This document shows positions 6,361-8,604 of a stretch of DNA of 8,604 nt, piece after piece. The notes beneath the pieces were generated by a model. The model worked only from the letters and a program-made list of their open reading frames with translations. It did no database searches and was not told the DNA's origin. This DNA comes from Polaromonas sp. Its GTDB lineage: Bacteria; Pseudomonadota; Gammaproteobacteria; Burkholderiales; Burkholderiaceae_C. Each line of letters starts with the position of its first letter. Positions within the stretch are counted from its first letter, which is position 1. The translations under genes were made by a program, and so were the position numbers. The stretch covers positions 1 to 8,604 of the forward strand of contig JABMMH010000044.1 in NCBI GenBank assembly GCA_013205645.1, given 5' to 3'.

Positions 6361-6684
6361 TCAAACACCCCAGACCAAATCACTGCCGTCTTGGCTGCAG
6401 CGTTTGAGCAGGTCGACGAACGGCGCGGCTCGTCGACGCAAACTCAAGGAGGTGTCGTGATCAGCGTGTCCACTGTCGTCGGTATCGGCGTCAGTGGCTT
6501 GCTCATGTTCGGCTTGTTCTTGCGCCATCGCTGACTCTAGCTTGGCAATGGCGGCAGGCATTTGCGCCACCTGCACGATACCCTGTGCTGCGGGCGTTTT
6601 ACCGATGATTTCAAGCACCCACCGTCCGTGTGGCTCTAACATGATGAGATCGCCGGTGGTTTTTGATTTGAATTTGTACAACAT
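6361..6684 (-). CDS. DUF1840 domain-containing protein
   Basis: This small cytoplasmic protein of 107 residues matches the DUF1840 family of betaproteobacteria, whose function is unknown. It opens MLYKFKSKTTGDLIMLEPHGRWVL, continues with IIGKTP and QMPAAIAKLE, then a low-complexity acidic stretch (about residues 52-76, rich in Glu, Asp, His and Ala), and ends RRRAAPFVDLLKR...DLVWGV, all family-like. An in-frame ATG 42 codons further upstream exists, but the family start is the ATG at 6684-6682. That start has AAGG on the minus strand about ten bases before it. A CATAAT -10-like hexamer (minus strand of 6715-6720) lies about 30 bases upstream of the start. The stop codon is two bases from the stop of the converging Nramp-like gene. 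Confidence 0.88.
   Translation of the reverse strand: MLYKFKSKTTGDLIMLEPHGRWVLEIIGKTPAAQGIVQVAQMPAAIAKLESAMAQEQAEHEQATDADTDDSGHADHDTSLSLRRRAAPFVDLLKRCSQDGSDLVWGV
6412..6437 (-). repeat. Intragenic 8-bp inverted repeat in the DUF1840 gene
   Basis: GTCGACGA (6412-6419) and TCGTCGAC (6430-6437) are exact inverted repeats separated by ten bases, inside the 3' part of the DUF1840 coding region. No T-run follows. It may slow or shield the end of the convergent transcripts, or be a codon-use coincidence in an Arg/Asp-rich segment. Confidence 0.35.
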
Positions 6685-6711
6685 GGGGAGGCCTTTTCGA
6701 TCAGTGATTTT

Positions 6712-6740
6712 TTGATTATGGGCGCGTTTTGCTTTGTACT
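6712..6740 (+). promoter_or_regulatory. Candidate sigma-70-type promoter for the dioxygenase gene
   Basis: TTGATT (6712-6717) and TGTACT (6735-6740) are spaced 17 bases apart, each matching four of six consensus positions. Initiation near 6747 would give a leader of about 50 bases. TTGCGCA (6759-6765) and TGCGCAA (6791-6797) inside that leader are perfect inverted repeats around a 25-base gap. Support is by sequence resemblance only. Confidence 0.3.
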
Positions 6741-6799
6741 TGCTTGGGTATTCACAACTTGCGCAGCGACGCTGTGCCGATGGCGCAAAATGCGCAACT

Positions 6800-7549
6800 A
6801 TGTTTACCATTCCTTCCGTTCAAAAGCCTGCCGCCCAAGGTCTACAACAAGATGGCTTGAGCTTGCTCGCACCCAGCGAATTACAAACCACGCTGGCACT
6901 TCCTTCATCCGACTGGAAAACTAAGTGGCCAAGCCTGGCTGACTCGTGGAATCGGTTGCCGCCCGACCTGCACTTACGCGATGGCGGTCATTATCGAAAT
7001 CGTCGTCACGCTTGTTTTACGCAAGACTTGAGCACGCATACTGTGCAGCCAGTAGCGCATAGAGCGCACTGGCAACCGGTCGATTACAACGCGCTGCACG
7101 GTGGTTTTGAGCGCTGGTTCGAACCGGTTGAGCCCAGTGTCGCCAACGATCCCTTGTGGATTGGCTTGCTGACAGCGCTCGGCGAGTTGTTTGCCAAGGT
7201 CAAACCTGTGAAACAGTGGTTCATCGAGGCCCACCAATTTCGCATTGACACCGCCGGCGGTGTGGGCCGGCCCACGCCCGAGGGGGCACACCGTGATGGG
7301 GTTGATTTTGTTGTCGTTCTGCTGGTGGGCCGCAGCGGTGTCAAAGGCGGCGAAACCCGCGTCTTTGATGCCCACGGGCAACATGGCGTACGTTTTGTAA
7401 TGGAGCAGCCGCTGACCGCCTTGCTGCTTGACGACGAACGTGTGATCCATGAAACAACGCCGATCTTGCCAGCTGATTCAACTGTGGGTGGCTTCAGAGA
7501 TACGCTGGTGTTGACCTACCGGTCTGCCGGTTTTCAATCACCAACTTAA
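6800..7549 (+). CDS. 2-oxoglutarate/Fe(II)-dependent dioxygenase family protein (2OG-Fe_Oxy_2-like)
   Basis: The protein is 249 residues from the ATG at 6800. It resembles the 2OG-Fe dioxygenase family that includes bacterial free-amino-acid hydroxylases, which use iron, oxygen and 2-oxoglutarate. Visible features are EAHQFRIDT, then PEGAHRDGVDFVVVLLVGR with the H-x-D iron ligands at H164 and D166, GGETRVFD, a distal DDERVIHETTPI with H217, and GGFRDTLVLTYR with R233 as a likely 2-oxoglutarate carboxylate contact. The frame is open back to an ATG at 6734, but 6800 is preferred because the protein resembles the family only from there and the upstream DNA looks promoter-like. No strong ribosome site precedes either start. 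The 3' end overlaps the opposing Crp/Fnr gene by 56 bases. The substrate is unknown. Confidence 0.8.
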   Translation: MFTIPSVQKPAAQGLQQDGLSLLAPSELQTTLALPSSDWKTKWPSLADSWNRLPPDLHLRDGGHYRNRRHACFTQDLSTHTVQPVAHRAHWQPVDYNALHGGFERWFEPVEPSVANDPLWIGLLTALGELFAKVKPVKQWFIEAHQFRIDTAGGVGRPTPEGAHRDGVDFVVVLLVGRSGVKGGETRVFDAHGQHGVRFVMEQPLTALLLDDERVIHETTPILPADSTVGGFRDTLVLTYRSAGFQSPT

Positions 7550-8378
7550 GCCTGCGCTTGTTGATCAAGTTCGGGAACCGATAGGGACCCAGTTCTTCGT
7601 GTACTGCTGCCATGTCGCTCAGCAGTGCTTGAATGTTTGGGCGGCTGCTGACAGGCTGGCGCTCGCGTTGCTGGCGGGCCATCATGCACCATGTTGCCGC
7701 CGACTGAAGTTCGATACCGCCGTAGCGCAAGGTGAGCCAGCCGTCACCCGCCAGATGCTGGATGTATTGAGAAAACAGGGTTCTCGAAACGCCACATAAA
7801 TCTGCTATTTGATGTTGGCCAATCGGGATGTCCACCTTTTGATGCAAGCGATCTGTCTTGAATGTTGCAACTGTGGGCGGCGTTGAATGGTGTTGTTGCG
7901 CTTCAGCAAATTGCGCCAAGCCCATGACGACCCGCAACGGTGGGCTGCTCATCCGCATCAGAGTCAGCATGTCTGATTGCTGCTGCGACTGCAACGCCAC
8001 TTGACGAATCAAGTGACGCACAAAATTGGGTTCATCTTGAAGCGCCCCATCAAAGCAATTTTTGCTCATACCAATCACCTCGACGGGAGACAAGCACGTG
8101 TGGTCGTGAAGACTGGGTTGCTGACTGAGCAAGGCTTGCTCGCCAAACCAAGCATGCCGACTGAACACAGTGATAGGCAGCAACTTACCGGTGTCCAGCT
8201 GAATGCTGGCAGCGACAAAACCAGAGAGGACACAGCACCATGATTGAACGCTGCTGCCTTTTTGCAAGATCACGTCACCTTCGTCATAAGACGTGAGGGT
8301 CAACTCCGGCAGGCTAGCCAGTATTCGTACAGGGCTGAACTGCAGGCTTTTGAGTAATTGGTGCGCGAAAGTAGGCAA
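7494..8378 (-). CDS. Crp/Fnr-family transcriptional regulator with C-terminal extension
   Basis: This 294-residue regulator has an N-terminal cyclic-nucleotide-binding-type beta barrel (about 17-110, with YDEGDVILQKGS and HAWFGEQALL), a long dimer helix (about 115-160) and a C-terminal winged helix-turn-helix (about 184-224, IPIGQHQIADLCGVSRTLFS then GDGWLTLRYGGIEL). The cAMP-contact Arg-Ser/Thr pair of true Crp is not evident after FGE, and there is no Fnr-type N-terminal cysteine cluster, so the effector is unknown. About 70 residues follow the DNA-binding domain, longer than usual. The start is a TTG at 8378-8376: no in-frame ATG precedes the barrel, an in-frame stop lies 12 codons upstream, and AAAGGG (minus strand of 8388-8393) sits nine bases before it. 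The 3' end overlaps the converging dioxygenase gene. Confidence 0.88.
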   Translation of the reverse strand: MPTFAHQLLKSLQFSPVRILASLPELTLTSYDEGDVILQKGSSVQSWCCVLSGFVAASIQLDTGKLLPITVFSRHAWFGEQALLSQQPSLHDHTCLSPVEVIGMSKNCFDGALQDEPNFVRHLIRQVALQSQQQSDMLTLMRMSSPPLRVVMGLAQFAEAQQHHSTPPTVATFKTDRLHQKVDIPIGQHQIADLCGVSRTLFSQYIQHLAGDGWLTLRYGGIELQSAATWCMMARQQRERQPVSSRPNIQALLSDMAAVHEELGPYRFPNLINKRRLKLVIENRQTGRSTPAYL

Positions 8379-8408
8379 ATTTGACAGCCCTTTGTGGAAA
8401 CACCGTTC

Positions 8409-8436
8409 AGATTATCGACAACTCAATAGATGTCAA
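8409..8436 (-). promoter_or_regulatory. Candidate promoter of the Crp/Fnr gene
   Basis: On the minus strand a perfect TTGACA -35 (8436-8431) is followed after 16 bases by TAATCT (8414-8409) as a weak -10. Initiation near 8402 would leave a leader of about 24 bases containing the AAAGGG ribosome site. The perfect -35 and the sensible spacing to the start support it. Confidence 0.5.
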
Positions 8437-8442
8437 ATTGAC
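8432..8442. promoter_or_regulatory. Palindromic operator candidate over the -35 of the Crp/Fnr gene
   Basis: GTCAA-A-TTGAC is a perfect 5-1-5 palindrome covering most of the -35 hexamer. A protein bound here would block the promoter, so autorepression or control by another factor is possible. It does not match the spacing of classic Crp or Fnr boxes (half sites four to six bases apart). Confidence 0.35.
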
Positions 8443-8492
8443 GTGTTTCATCATAAAGCAATCAACGGCCTAAAGCACTGGAGATACAACGC

Positions 8493-8518
8493 AAAAAGCT
8501 CACCGAAGTGAGCTTTTT
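8493..8518 (-). terminator. Intrinsic terminator of the tRNA-fMet transcript
   Basis: AAAAAGCTCAC (8493-8503) and GTGAGCTTTTT (8508-8518) are perfect 11-bp inverted repeats. Read on the minus strand the loop is TTCG closed by C and G, the very stable C(UUCG)G tetraloop, and the stem ends in five T. The tetraloop orientation indicates use by the leftward transcript, 26 bases past the tRNA 3' end; on the other strand the loop is CGAA. Confidence 0.88.
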
Positions 8519-8544
8519 GGAACCTGTTTAAACGACAGGATAAA

Positions 8545-8604
<60 letters not shown>

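Noticed and set aside
6734..6799. Longer dioxygenase start at ATG 6734
   Set aside because: The extra 22 residues (Cys/Arg-rich, not family-like) overlap the probable promoter region and no ribosome site supports it.
6685..6810. Longer DUF1840 start at 6810
   Set aside because: Family proteins begin MLYKFKS, which is encoded from 6684 with a ribosome site; the extension would run through the divergent promoter region.
6974..7450. 158-codon minus-strand open frame
   Set aside because: It is antisense to the dioxygenase gene, whose H-x-D...H motif supports the plus strand.

Overview
The window looks like chromosomal DNA of a betaproteobacterium, most likely order Burkholderiales and plausibly Comamonadaceae. 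The reasons are moderately high GC, two Bug/TctC-type periplasmic binding proteins (a family greatly expanded in this order), a DUF1840 protein and a PaaK-like ligase. This placement is inferred from gene content and style, not from a marker gene. No transposase, integrase, phage gene or CRISPR array was seen.

Layout. (1) 1-744, +: the 3' part of a phenylacetate-CoA-ligase-like acyl-CoA ligase. (2) 836-1822 and 2026-3057, +: two separately spaced Bug/TctC solute-binding proteins; the first has a clear intrinsic terminator and no TctA/TctB membrane partners are in view. (3) 3183-4553, +: an AtoE-family short-chain fatty acid transporter. (4) 4554-4975: a 422-base AT-rich to palindrome-rich gap that looks like a regulatory region and structured leader. 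(5) 4976-6358, +: a divergent Nramp-fold transporter lacking the canonical metal-binding motifs. (6) 6361-6684, -: a DUF1840 protein meeting the previous gene tail to tail with two bases between stops. (7) 6800-7549, +: a 2-oxoglutarate/Fe(II) dioxygenase-family protein. (8) 7494-8378, -: a Crp/Fnr-type regulator starting with TTG and overlapping the dioxygenase 3' end by 56 bases. (9) 8493-8518 and 8545-8604, -: a UUCG-capped terminator and the 3' part of an initiator tRNA-Met gene.

How it may work together. The left two thirds reads as a carboxylic-acid uptake and activation neighbourhood: binding proteins, a fatty-acid carrier, an acyl-CoA ligase and a transporter of unknown substrate. The best evidence for shared control is a 16-base motif, CGGGATTA(C/T)CCTA(G/A)TA. 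It lies 71 bases before the AtoE gene and again at the head of the gap before the Nramp-like gene. The right third is housekeeping-like, with a small dioxygenase/regulator pair next to tRNA-fMet.

The most unusual items are the Nramp-like protein whose DPGN and MPHN motifs are replaced by GASH and GYFP, its long structured leader, and the repeated motif that ties it to the AtoE gene.
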